From assembly GCA_958295825.1 (NCBI GenBank), contig OY282375.1, positions 1,039,489 to 1,103,488 of the forward strand: 64,000 nt of DNA, read 5' to 3'. The notes beneath the pieces were generated by a model that saw only the letters and a program-made list of their open reading frames with translations, was not told where the DNA came from and did no database searches. Made by a program: the position numbers and the translations under genes. Below, one piece after another: positions 44,645 through 53,672 of the stretch. The stretch comes from an uncultured Candidatus Entotheonella sp. Its GTDB lineage: Bacteria; Tectomicrobia; Entotheonellia; Entotheonellales; Entotheonellaceae. Numbering within the stretch: the first letter of the stretch is position 1; each line of letters opens with the position of its first letter.

Positions 44645-45480
44645 TGAAGACCGCCATCCTCGGCCTCTTGGCCGAGACCCCGGTTCACCCCGGCAGCGGG
44701 CGCGGCATGGGCGTGGTGGACCTGCCCGTGGCCCGCGAAGCGGCGACGGACTATCCGGTGATCGTCGGGTCGAGTTTGAAGGGAGCGCTATTGGACAAGG
44801 CGAAAGCCACGGAGCTGGCTGAGCATCAACAACGTTTTGGGACGCAGGAGCAAGGTGGCGATCTGCTGATCTCCGACGGGCGGCTGCTTCTGTTGCCGGT
44901 GCGCAGCTTGACGTCCTCGTACCGTTGGGCGACCTGTCCGCACCTGATCGAGCGCTATCGCCGGGACCGTGGCCGCGCAGGTCTGGCGCCACTGCCGGAG
45001 GTTCCGCAAGTGGCTCGCGGCAGGTTTCTGTCGGCGGCCCCTGAACGCGAGGAGCAGCTGTTCCTCGAAGAGAGGCACTTCACCGGCGGCGGCGAGTCAG
45101 TCGGGGCGCTGGTGGAAACCCTCAAGCCGCTGGTGCTCCACGCTGACACGCAGGCGCGTCTCCAAGCCCGGCTCGTCGTTCTGCACGACGACGATTTCGC
45201 CTGGTTCGCCCGTTACGGCCTGTCCATCCAGGCGCGTAACTTCTTGGAGGAAACAACCAAGAAGAGCCGCAACCTATGGTACGAAGAAACCCTGCCCCCG
45301 GACACCGTCATGTACGCCCTCGTCATGGGCCGGAATAATGAGGCGATCGGCGCCCTGGACACACTCTTCCCGGAAAACGACCCGTACCTGCAGGCAGGCG
45401 GCAACGAAACGGTCGGGCAAGGCTGGTTCGGAGTCAGCGTCGTGCGTCAAGATGCTCAGGAAGAACAGGCGAAATCGTGA
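44644..45480 (+). CDS. cmr4: Type III-B backbone and target-RNA nuclease Cmr4
   Basis: 278 residues with AGGAGG before the ATG. AETPVHPGSGRGMGVVDLPV carries the conserved Asp26, which in characterised Cmr4 cuts target RNA every six bases, so the nuclease should be active. VGSSLKGALLDKA is the next RAMP motif and NETVGQGWFGV the C-terminal Gly loop. It polymerises along the crRNA. It is followed by an unusual 133-base gap before cmr5. Confidence 0.94.
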   Translation: MKTAILGLLAETPVHPGSGRGMGVVDLPVAREAATDYPVIVGSSLKGALLDKAKATELAEHQQRFGTQEQGGDLLISDGRLLLLPVRSLTSSYRWATCPHLIERYRRDRGRAGLAPLPEVPQVARGRFLSAAPEREEQLFLEERHFTGGGESVGALVETLKPLVLHADTQARLQARLVVLHDDDFAWFARYGLSIQARNFLEETTKKSRNLWYEETLPPDTVMYALVMGRNNEAIGALDTLFPENDPYLQAGGNETVGQGWFGVSVVRQDAQEEQAKS

Positions 45481-45613
45481 TCAGTCCCGTCAATCCGCGC
45501 TGATACCCGCACCGGGGTCAGCGACCGTAAACAGGACCGGAGCCAAGCGCAATGGGGGCGACACCTTGAAACCGAGTCATCAGTCTGGACCTGGAAAGTC
45601 CGACCACGCAGCC

Positions 45614-46033
45614 ATGACATCCACCACCCTTGGACAGCAGCGCGCGGCGAGCGCTCTGCAGCGCGTTAACGAACTGGCCGACCAATCCGAGGACTTCAAG
45701 AAGCGGTACCGCGCCTACGTCGACCGTCTGGGGCCGACGATCGTCATGAACGGTCTGGGCCAGGCGCTCGCGACCGAGCGGGCCGCCGCTGGAGAGAAGC
45801 CCGCGTCTCCGCGTGAGCAGGCGCACCAGCAGCTTTACGAAGGTCTGCATTGCTGGCTCTGCCGGGAAGGCAGCGGGGTTTATCCCGCATCGAGCCGAGA
45901 CCTCCTGCAGGCCATCACGACGAATGATGAATTCCTCTACCTGCGCGCCCAGACCGAGGCTCTGGCATGGCTGGCATGGCACAAGAAGTTCTGTCGCGCC
46001 ATGTTCCCGAGGGGTGAAGGAGACGATGAGTGA
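45614..46033 (+). CDS. cmr5: Type III-B small subunit Cmr5
   Basis: 139 residues, all helical. LGQQRAASALQRVN at the N-terminus, RLGPTIVMNGLGQALAT, and AQTEALAWLAWHKKFCRAMF at the end are the family pattern. It is the minor-filament subunit beside Cmr4. ATG at 45614 was chosen; a TTG at 45565 in the same frame is possible. Its stop overlaps the cmr6 GTG by three bases. Confidence 0.9.
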   Translation: MTSTTLGQQRAASALQRVNELADQSEDFKKRYRAYVDRLGPTIVMNGLGQALATERAAAGEKPASPREQAHQQLYEGLHCWLCREGSGVYPASSRDLLQAITTNDEFLYLRAQTEALAWLAWHKKFCRAMFPRGEGDDE

Positions 46034-47124
46034 TACGGCCGCTCTACAAAACCGCCAGCGACGCGCCGGCGCAGCGAGGCCCGGACGGGCATGCCGGATT
46101 GTGGTTCGACAAATTCTGCGACAAGTGGCACGTCGACAAGTCACATTGGAAGGTGTCGAAACCTGACTGGGTCAAGGAGTTTACCGACCGCGAGATGGGA
46201 AGCCGGAAGCAGGTCGAAGAGCACGCCTTACGGCTGATGCGACTGGTGGAGCGACGCTGCGGCCGAGCGAAGGTCTTTACCACGGCGGCCCGCTTCGTAA
46301 CGGGCCTGGGTCGCAGCCACCCGCTGGAGAACGGCTTTGCGTGGCATCCAACCTTGGGCGTGCCCTATCTGCCGGGCAGCTCGGTGAAAGGCATGGTGCA
46401 CGCCTGGGCGAGACAGGCGGCCGACTCCAAACTTTCCTGCGAAGCCGTTGCCCAACTGTTCGGAGGCCCGGAAAACACCGGACGCGTCATTTTCCTTGAC
46501 GCCATACCCGCTGCGCCGGTCCGGCTCGAAGCGGATATCATGACGCCGCACTACGCCGGTTGGGATGAAGAGAATCCGCCGGGTGATTGGCGCTCTCCCG
46601 TGCCTGTTCCGTTCCTGGTCACCGCCGATCAGACGCCATTCCTGTTTGCCGTCATCCCCTGTCGCCGTAATCCTGAGAACAACCCTTCGGGCGACCTGGA
46701 AACCATTTTCGCATGGCTGTCTTCCGCCCTTGACGGGGCTGGCGCCGGCGCCAAGACGGCTGTCGGATACGGACGGTTCAAGGTCGACAACGAGAAAACC
46801 AAAGACTGGACCCAGCGGCTCAGCATGCAGGAACAGAAGCGACGCGACCAACGTGAGCAGGAGGAAGCCAGGAAAACGCCGGCCGGCCGTTGGCGTCTGG
46901 AGCTTGAAGGAAAATCCGAGGAGCAGGTTCTTGCACTGGTGCGGATCCATCTGGAGCAAGAGCCGTTGCCGGACCCTGCCGACAGACGTGCCTTCGCACA
47001 AGCCGTGCTCGACACTGGTCTGTACGACGGCTGGCGTCACGGCAGGAAACGCGAGTCGCAAACCCAGACTGGCAAGAAGAAACTTCAGGAGCGAGCCCGC
47101 TCACTTAGAGATGCGCTTGCATGA
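46030..47124 (+). CDS. cmr6: Type III-B effector subunit Cmr6
   Basis: 364 residues from a GTG. FVTGLGRSHPLENGFAWHP and GVPYLPGSSVKGMVHAWA are Cmr6 motifs, followed by QLFGGPEN, and the Gly loop GAGAKTAVGYGRFKV. The last 100 residues are a charged helical tail not needed for the RAMP fold. It caps the complex near Cmr1. The 3' end overlaps, on the other strand, the decayed cytochrome tail by about 40 bases. Confidence 0.93.
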   Translation: MIRPLYKTASDAPAQRGPDGHAGLWFDKFCDKWHVDKSHWKVSKPDWVKEFTDREMGSRKQVEEHALRLMRLVERRCGRAKVFTTAARFVTGLGRSHPLENGFAWHPTLGVPYLPGSSVKGMVHAWARQAADSKLSCEAVAQLFGGPENTGRVIFLDAIPAAPVRLEADIMTPHYAGWDEENPPGDWRSPVPVPFLVTADQTPFLFAVIPCRRNPENNPSGDLETIFAWLSSALDGAGAGAKTAVGYGRFKVDNEKTKDWTQRLSMQEQKRRDQREQEEARKTPAGRWRLELEGKSEEQVLALVRIHLEQEPLPDPADRRAFAQAVLDTGLYDGWRHGRKRESQTQTGKKKLQERARSLRDALA

Positions 47125-47621
47125 ATGACGGAAATCTGCTTGGCCCCTATCAAGGGGAAGCCTTGCTGCTCCCTCTCTCTGTGGGGGGGTAACAGCCTCG
47201 GACTTGCCAGCCACTCCTGATCCGGCAATGCTCTGACGCTCTTCCGTCTCGTCGTGCAGGCGTTGCGTATCTTGGCGGCATCGCTCAACACCCTGCCGCC
47301 GCCGTATGGCGGCATCTTTTTCTTGCCCTTCTTGACGATTTCCACGTAGAGGCTGTAGCCGCGCTTGAATTTCTGAAGATTCGAGGCCCCGGCAATCCCC
47401 CGCCCCCTACCGTTCGCTCTCATGCCGTGGCAAACCACACAGACGGAACGGTAGAGCACTTTGCCCTCTTGAATCGCTTGGTCGGCACCCGACAAGGGAT
47501 TGGAAGATGCGACCTTGGCAGCCGCCAGTGCGTCCGGGCTCGTCGTCAGACCTACGGCCGCAACGGTTGCAAAAACCAGCACAGACACCAAAGGTAGAGA
47601 TTTGCAGCGTGTCCGTTTCAT
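47085..47621 (-). pseudogene. c-type cytochrome with disrupted C-terminus
   Basis: A signal peptide (LVSVLVFATVAAVGL...DALA) and one haem site, CVVCHGMRANGRG, are followed by KKMPPYGGGRVLSDA, in which the Met ligand and GG are normal for class I cytochrome c. After LSDAAKIRN the frame becomes CTTRRKSVRALPDQEW. Another frame gives a more natural tail (LHDETEERQSIAGS). So an indel near 47260 has altered the C-terminus. It lies upstream of, or with, the PQQ dehydrogenase remnant and would have been its electron acceptor. Confidence 0.65.
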
Positions 47622-47712
47622 CTAACTCATCTTCTCAGATGCAGCGAAAGCACGCCGCTTCGACGTGCTTTCGCCAAGTCGTTACGAAAATGCCGCTGTC
47701 CGCAAGACAGGG

Positions 47713-49222
47713 CTATCTGCTGAAGGTGAACATGATACTTCCATGCTCAAGGGGATGGTCGTCGGGGGCTGAGCCAAACGTCGGCATGCCGCCGCCGGCG
47801 ATGGTGACGTATTGCTTGCCGTCGATCATGTAAGTGATCGGCGCCGCCTTGAAGGTTACACCGGCGCTGAAGGTCCAGAGGATTTCCCCGGTGCCGGCGT
47901 CCACGGCGTGCACGATGCCGCCCGCCCCGCCGTACATGGTCAGACCGCCGGCAGTGGTGAGCATGCCGCCGGAGTAGCCGTCCTTGGATTTCTGGTCGCG
48001 CCAGGTTTCCTGCCCGGTTGTCGCGTTCACCGCCTTGTTCAGCTCATAGCCGCCGGGCGGAAGCTCAAACGTCGCGCCAACGAGCTGCACGTTGCTCGTC
48101 GTCTGCACCTTCTCGAACCCCCACAGCATGCCCATCTCGCGAGCCGACAGATAGATCATGCCGGTCTGCGGATTGTACGCCGGCGGGTACATGTTCACGC
48201 CACCCGGCAGGCTGGGCCATACTTCCACCGGGTCCTCGCCTTCCTGAGGGATGGTCTGGGTCCAGATGGGTTTGCCGTCATTGGTGAAGCCCGACGCCCA
48301 GGTGATACGGTCCGAAAAAAGGCGTTGCCTTCAGGAACTCACCGGTTTTGGCGTCCAGGTAGCTGATAAAGCCGGTCTTGTTGGGTTGCACGACGGTCTT
48401 GCGGCCGTCGATGGTGAGGACCAGAGGCACTTGCATGGTGTCGTAATCGTAGGGGTCGCCCGGCACAACGGTGTAGCGCCACGCGACCTTGCCGGTTTCC
48501 GTATCGACGGCCACTACGGCGGCGGCCCCGACGTTCTCGTAGTCACCGCCGCCGCGGCCTTGCCGTTCGCTGTGCGGCGTATACGGATAGGCATTCGCGG
48601 TGCCGGTATAGTACATCTTGAGCTCGGGGTCCCAACTGCCGGTAATCCACGGGCCGGCGCCGCCGTAATCCCGGCTGTTGCCCGGCCAGCTGTCGTAGCC
48701 TGGCTCGCCGGGTCCCGGAATCATGTTCGCGGACCACAGCAGGTCGCCGGTCTCCGGGTCAACGGAGTCCACAAAGCCGGGCTTGCCGCCCATGTCGGAA
48801 GCGTTCATGGGTAGGAGGACTTGCCCCGGAATCACCAGCGGACCTACGGTGGTCAGGTAGCCGCCGGCGTCGTCGGATGATTCGTACGTGCGCGGGTACT
48901 CCCGTATTTTCCTGGCGAAGATCGACTCGCCAGTCTTGTAATGCAGCGCGTGCAGGACGTTGTCGTTGGAGAGGAAATAGATCTTGTCCTGGTAGATCGC
49001 CACGCTGCGGTGCTTGTTGGTCAGGAAGTCGTTGAACTGCCAGTGGCCCCAGTCCTCGGGCAGCTCGTGCTCGAATTTCCATACCCGCCTTCCGGTGCGC
49101 GCGTCGATCGCATGCACTTTGTTGTCCAGCGGGATGTACAACAGGCCGTCGTGATAGATGGGATTGGACTGCAGGCCGGTGACGCCGCCGAGGGCGAGCG
49201 CCCAGGCCACGTTGCGGAATAA
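47713..49222 (-). pseudogene. PQQ-dependent alcohol dehydrogenase, frameshifted and 5'-truncated
   Basis: Two frames together form the quinoprotein: 49210-48278 (GGVTGLQSNPIYHDGLLYIP, GGYLTTVGPLVIPGQVLLP, DSWPGNSRDYGGAGPW, KTVVQPNKTGFISYLDAKTG) and 48228-47713 (PSLPGGVNMYPPAYNPQTG, GGMLTTAGGLTMYGG, IAGGGMP). The break is at six T (plus-strand AAAAAA near 48316). With five, the frame would run on through DRITWASGFTNDGKP. The signal peptide and first propeller blades are missing: homology stops at 49222, three bases before the next gene's ATG. Family known to oxidise methanol or ethanol in the periplasm. Confidence 0.85.
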
Positions 49223-49224
49223 AC

Positions 49225-49692
49225 ATGGCGTTCACACCCTACGCAGGTCTTCTGGCCCTTCACACGGGCTGCATCCTCGCCATTTTTCTCGCCATGTTCC
49301 TGCCCGGACGCAAGCTCAAGGCTCTTGCCGCCATCGCGGACGCCGTGGCCATCTGGCTGCCCTTGGGGATCCAGTTGCAGGCCTTGGGCCATCCCAACCC
49401 CAAGCCGCCGCATGGCGACTATCAATTGCTGGCCACCCAGCCAAGCGCCTCAGAAGAGTCGTTGTACATCTACGTCGAGGCGCTGGAACAAGACGATACC
49501 CCGCGGCTCTATCGCATCCCCTTCCCCAAGATCACCACCGAACGCCTCGAGACGGCAGGCAACGCGGACAACGAAATAAGGGTGATCCGCGTCGAACCGG
49601 GCGAGAGCACGGAGTTCGGGGTGTTCTACATCAGCTACGAGCCGCCCGATCTCATCAAAGGGGAGCCCAGACGCGGTACTCGGTACCAATAG
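49225..49692 (+). CDS. Membrane-anchored protein of unknown function
   Basis: 155 residues. The first 55 residues are hydrophobic (GLLALHTGCILAIFLAMFLPG, then AIADAVAIWLPLGIQL), giving one or two membrane segments. The rest is soluble and hydrophilic (GDYQLLATQ, EESLYIYVEALEQDDTPRLY, FGVFYISYE). I do not recognise a family. The ATG lies only three bases from where PQQ dehydrogenase homology stops, so it probably arrived with the event that truncated that gene. No good ribosome binding site is visible, so its expression is uncertain. Confidence 0.55.
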   Translation: MAFTPYAGLLALHTGCILAIFLAMFLPGRKLKALAAIADAVAIWLPLGIQLQALGHPNPKPPHGDYQLLATQPSASEESLYIYVEALEQDDTPRLYRIPFPKITTERLETAGNADNEIRVIRVEPGESTEFGVFYISYEPPDLIKGEPRRGTRYQ

Positions 49693-49787
49693 CACCTGCC
49701 ATTCAACCGCGCTTCTCCCGCTTCAGTTCTCCCAGCTTACCGACCTGAGTATGGACAACCTCAGCCTCTATCGGCTTGGCCCCAGTC

Positions 49788-50231
49788 CTACAGCACCGCC
49801 TTGTTGCAGCGGCAGGTGCCGATCTGGTGCAATTCGATGATGTTGTCGAAGGGATCGCGGACGAATATCTGGTCGGATCCCTGGCCGACGAGACCCTCGA
49901 TCTGCCAGTACCAGATGCCGCGGGCGTCCAGGTCGCGTTTGGCTTCCTGGATGTCCTCGACGGCGAGGGCGACGTGCGGGTGGGTGGGGTCTTCCTTCTC
50001 GCTGCGCGCGACGGGTGACATGCCGACGGCGCCCATGAGGTGAATCTGCGAGGTGTTCTCGCCTTCCCCGACGTACATCCAGAAGCCGGGAATGCCGGGG
50101 ATCGTGGGCCGCCCGGCGTCAGTCTCCAGCCCCAGCACGTCGCTGTAAAACGCGCGTGCTTTTTCGACCTCGCCGTCTTCCTTGCCGATGCGAATGCCGT
50201 GGTGGTGCAGTTCAAGAACCTTGATTGCCAT
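49788..50231 (-). CDS. VOC-family (glyoxalase/bleomycin-resistance fold) protein
   Basis: 147 residues with the paired beta-alpha-beta-beta-beta modules. Likely metal ligands are the His in LELHHHGI, the His in HPHVALAV and the Glu in NIIELHQIG. ARAFYSDVLGLE and QIFVRDPFDN are standard elements. The family includes glyoxalases, epimerases and dioxygenases; which reaction occurs here is not visible. It stands alone with a plain ribosome site (AGGAGA). Confidence 0.88.
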   Translation of the reverse strand: MAIKVLELHHHGIRIGKEDGEVEKARAFYSDVLGLETDAGRPTIPGIPGFWMYVGEGENTSQIHLMGAVGMSPVARSEKEDPTHPHVALAVEDIQEAKRDLDARGIWYWQIEGLVGQGSDQIFVRDPFDNIIELHQIGTCRCNKAVL

Positions 50232-50356
50232 GTGCGGTCTCCTTTTGCCGAGGGGGAATCAATTGCGGGTTATACTGCCGAGGTAACGGCTTTCAACAAC
50301 GCGCTATTCTGCATGCGCCAAGTGCGGGAAACAAGCTGATTCAGGCCGCTCGCGTC

Positions 50357-51139
50357 CTATGGAAAGGCGCGCGGAAACAGGCGCTTAGCGTTGGCGGTAG
50401 TAATTCGGGCTGCCTCATCCACGGGCACCCCCTTGATAGCGGCGATGTGCTGGCAGGACAGCCAGACGTTGCACGGCTCGTTGCGCGCGTCCCTTTCGGG
50501 ACCCAGAACGGGGGCATCGGACTCCAGCAACAGGTGCTCCAGCGGCAGGTGGCGAACGAGTTTCTGCTTCTGCGGCGAACGGACGATTGACGGGGGAATG
50601 GAAAAATAGTACCCGGCCTCGATGGCGGCGCGAGCGGTGGTGGCTTTGCCGTCGAAGGCGTGCAGCAGAACGTGCCGGGCGCCGTTCTCGCGCAGCCAGG
50701 CGATGCAGTGACGGCCAGCGGAACGCGAGTGGACGTTGAGCGGCATATCGAGTTCGCGGGACAGGGCAATATGCTGCGCCAGAATATCGCGCTGCACCTG
50801 ACGGTCGGCGGCGTCCTGCACCTTCCAGTAATCCAGGCCAACCTCGCCGATGGCCACCAGCCGGTCCTGGTGCTGGCGAATGAAGTCCAGCATCGCCGCC
50901 GCTGCATCGCGGTCGAGAATCGTCGGGTACAGCCCGGCACAGGGCTTGATGAGCGGATGGCGATCGGCCAGCTCAATGACCTGCTCCGCTTCCGCGAGGG
51001 TTTCGCTCACGCAGAGAACCACCTGCACGCCTTGGGCGGCCGCTCGGTCCAGCACAGCGTCCAAGTCGTCGGCAAACGCCGGCGCGTACAGGTGGGCGTG
51101 GGCGTCGAAAAGCGGCAAACCGGATCCGCGTGGTGTCAT
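50357..51139 (-). CDS. TatD-family metal-dependent hydrolase
   Basis: 260 residues. FDAHAHLY provides the first metal His pair. IGEVGLDYW gives the Glu, PLNVHSRSAG and LLHAFDG the middle His ligands, and LLLESDAPVLG the last Asp: the full TatD set. The family are DNases or phosphoesterases acting on DNA or small phosphates. It lies 12 bases downstream of the cyclase gene on the same strand, suggesting an operon. Confidence 0.93.
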   Translation of the reverse strand: MTPRGSGLPLFDAHAHLYAPAFADDLDAVLDRAAAQGVQVVLCVSETLAEAEQVIELADRHPLIKPCAGLYPTILDRDAAAAMLDFIRQHQDRLVAIGEVGLDYWKVQDAADRQVQRDILAQHIALSRELDMPLNVHSRSAGRHCIAWLRENGARHVLLHAFDGKATTARAAIEAGYYFSIPPSIVRSPQKQKLVRHLPLEHLLLESDAPVLGPERDARNEPCNVWLSCQHIAAIKGVPVDEAARITTANAKRLFPRAFP

Positions 51140-51151
51140 CTGCCAACGGCC

Positions 51152-52057
51152 TCAGAAAATGGCGACCGGGTGCGCCGGGGCGCCGGTAGCCCCGACGAGC
51201 GGAAGGGGCGTGGCCGAGAAAAAGAACTCGTAGCGGCCCTGCTCGGCGCAAGCCACCGCCAGGCGCTCGGGGTCAACGTTGTCGATAAGGGCGAGGCCGA
51301 GGAACGGAATGGCCAAATGCGTGCCCATGCCGAACCCCTGGTAACCGCTCGGACGCTCGTCCATCATGTCCCAGGCAATGGCGGCGATGTCCTTTTCGCG
51401 GAACCATTCCAGGCACGACAAATTCAGCCCCGGGTGTGGCGAGATTCGCGGCCGCCAGTCCGGATGGGCGGTGCGAAACGCCTCGTCGCCGCCGCGCACC
51501 ACGACCACGTCGCCGGGTTCCACCTGCACGCCGGCGCGGCTGGCGGCCGCATCCAACTCCTTTGGCGTGACCGGATGCCCAACAGTAATGTGCCCTTCGT
51601 TGCGTCCGGCGGCGATGTCCAGCAGCACGCCGCGCGTGAGGATACCTTTGTGGAAAATGGGATCAATGGGACACCAGGTGGCGCCCTCAGCGGTGAGGCT
51701 GTCAGCGAACGGGCGCCCGTTGTACAACTCCCCGTCCCAGGCCACGTGGCACAGCGCGTCGACGTGGGTGATCCAGAATCCGTGGTAGACCATGTCGAAA
51801 CGATCCAGCACAATGTCCACTCGCTCGCGTTTCGACGGGAAGGTGACGTGATACATGTAGACTGGACGGGGCACCACGTCCCGCGCCAGCGACACCGCCA
51901 AGCCGCTTCGGATGAGATCCTTGGCTGCCGCCTGCTTGGCCGGCGTGATCAGATTCAGGGTGCCGAGCTGGTCGTCGTTGCCCCAGCGACCCCAATTGTT
52001 GAGCTCCTTGAAATAGCCTTCCACACGGTCCTGCGTTGGTATCACCACTGCCGTCAT
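51152..52057 (-). CDS. Cyclase-family protein (kynurenine formamidase-like)
   Basis: 301 residues. GFWITHVDALCHVAWDG resembles the H-x-G-T-H-x-D metal site of the cyclase/KynB family, although the Gly-Thr is replaced. GVLLDIAA and VQVEPGDVVVVRGGDEAF are the following conserved elements. Such proteins hydrolyse formamides or related amides, or form small lactones. The ATG at 52057 follows AGGAGATAGG. It diverges from the sugar ABC importer genes and is followed by tatD. Confidence 0.85.
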   Translation of the reverse strand: MTAVVIPTQDRVEGYFKELNNWGRWGNDDQLGTLNLITPAKQAAAKDLIRSGLAVSLARDVVPRPVYMYHVTFPSKRERVDIVLDRFDMVYHGFWITHVDALCHVAWDGELYNGRPFADSLTAEGATWCPIDPIFHKGILTRGVLLDIAAGRNEGHITVGHPVTPKELDAAASRAGVQVEPGDVVVVRGGDEAFRTAHPDWRPRISPHPGLNLSCLEWFREKDIAAIAWDMMDERPSGYQGFGMGTHLAIPFLGLALIDNVDPERLAVACAEQGRYEFFFSATPLPLVGATGAPAHPVAIF

Positions 52058-52274
52058 TCCTATCTCCTCTCTATTGTTTCCCGATTTCCCGTGGCGCCAT
52101 GAGACCCGCCGCACGGGGTTCATCTTGCCCGTCGCCCTGGCCGAACGCAACTCGCCGCCCAAGACCGCCTGGCGCTTGACCTCCCTCACCAGCTTTAGTA
52201 CTGTGCCACGCCTACAGTCGGTGCCTAGAGTTGGGCTCCGCTCTCGGGGCGAAACGACAGACAGGGAGGCGGTT

Positions 52275-53642
52275 ATGGACCTCAACGGACGGTATTCCAG
52301 GCGCGATTTCGTTGCGATGACAGCCGGGTTGGCGGCCATGGGGTTGACCACCAGCCTGACGCCGGACCTGTTGCACGCGCAAGCCGGCAGCGACCTCAAG
52401 GGCGTTACCATCGTTTACTGGAACATGATCGGGGTGCAGAACCCTATCGTCAAACGCCTCTCCGCCTCGATCATCAAGGCATTTGAACAGCGGACGGGCG
52501 CCAAGGTGAAGACAACCTGGGACACCTATGGCAGCATCATCGGTCCCAAATACCGCACCAACTTCGTTGCCGGCAAAATTCCCACGGTGTTCGACGGCTC
52601 TAATCGCTGGAGTGGCCAGTTGCGGAGTTTCTTGCGCCCCATGAACGATTTTATCGCCACACTGGACCCGGAAACGCACGCCGGCATCGCTTGGCTGCTG
52701 CCCCTGGTCGAGCATCAAAATCGCGGCTACCCCGACGCCGACCAGATCTACGACCTTCCCTTCACGCTAATCCCGCAAGCGCCGTTCGTGACCCGCCTCG
52801 ACCACTGGGAGCAAGCCGGTCTGGACTTCGACAGCAATTGGCCCATCCGAGACACCGAGCATCTCGTTGAGGTCCTGACCGCTTTGCGATCCGTTACCGA
52901 GTATCCCTACGAGGTGTATGGCAAAATCTGGGACGCCGGCGACACCCAGCTTAACGGCTGGGTTCGGTCGCTGGACATCCCCAACAGCGATTTCATCAAC
53001 GACGACTGGAGCCGCTCCACTTGCGACAGCGACGCTTGGATAACAGCGGTACAGTTCTATATCGATCTGTACCGCAAGTACGGCTTTTCATCACCAAACA
53101 CTCCGCAAAGCACCGATGAGGGGGCGGTGGAACAACTCATTCGCGGGCAGAAAAGCCTCGTGCATGCCGACATTCTCAACCGCGGTACGATCATGCGTCG
53201 TATGCGACGTGGGATTCAGGACGGCACTATCCAGTGGGGGCCGCACTGCCCGATGGCCGGCGGTACCACCGGCTCGACGGCTTTTTTGGCCATGAGTTCG
53301 TTCAGTATTACCCGGCAGGAAGGCCCGGACGCCGCCATCCAGGAGGCGGCCGCCTGGGAATTCATTAAAGAGTGGCTGATGCCGGAGAATCAGATCGCCC
53401 TGGCTAAAAGCAGCGGCTTGTGCGCCCGGCGTGATCTGTGGGAGGATCTGAAAGGCGCTCCGGACCGCTACATCGAGGCCGTCACTTCTATGCTGGACAA
53501 TCCCGGTGTCTGGAGCAACCATGTCAAGAGCGTGGATATCCAGTACAATCTGTTCGCGCCGCACATCCAGCAGGCCATGCAGGGAAACGACGTGACCCAC
53601 GAGCTGCGGGCCTACGCCGCGGAAGTCAACAAGATTTTGTAA
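52275..53642 (+). CDS. Tat-exported extracellular solute-binding protein (sugar type)
   Basis: 455 residues. YSRRDFVAMTAGLAAMGLTT is a twin-arginine signal, unusual for this family, which mostly uses Sec or lipoprotein signals. The body (TIVYWNMIGVQNPIVKRL, FEQRTGAKVKTTWDTYGS, GKIPTVFDGSNRW) is a group 1 sugar-binding protein. It should deliver a sugar or glycerol-phosphate-like compound to the two permeases and ATPase that follow. AGGGAGG precedes the ATG. Confidence 0.9.
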   Translation: MDLNGRYSRRDFVAMTAGLAAMGLTTSLTPDLLHAQAGSDLKGVTIVYWNMIGVQNPIVKRLSASIIKAFEQRTGAKVKTTWDTYGSIIGPKYRTNFVAGKIPTVFDGSNRWSGQLRSFLRPMNDFIATLDPETHAGIAWLLPLVEHQNRGYPDADQIYDLPFTLIPQAPFVTRLDHWEQAGLDFDSNWPIRDTEHLVEVLTALRSVTEYPYEVYGKIWDAGDTQLNGWVRSLDIPNSDFINDDWSRSTCDSDAWITAVQFYIDLYRKYGFSSPNTPQSTDEGAVEQLIRGQKSLVHADILNRGTIMRRMRRGIQDGTIQWGPHCPMAGGTTGSTAFLAMSSFSITRQEGPDAAIQEAAAWEFIKEWLMPENQIALAKSSGLCARRDLWEDLKGAPDRYIEAVTSMLDNPGVWSNHVKSVDIQYNLFAPHIQQAMQGNDVTHELRAYAAEVNKIL

Positions 53643-53672
53643 TCCTGAGACAGTTAACCCTCCGGAAGGCCG

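Noticed and set aside
44969..45613. Long plus-strand extension ahead of cmr5 in the cmr5 frame
   Set aside because: It overlaps the whole second half of cmr4 out of frame; only the part from 45614 matches Cmr5.
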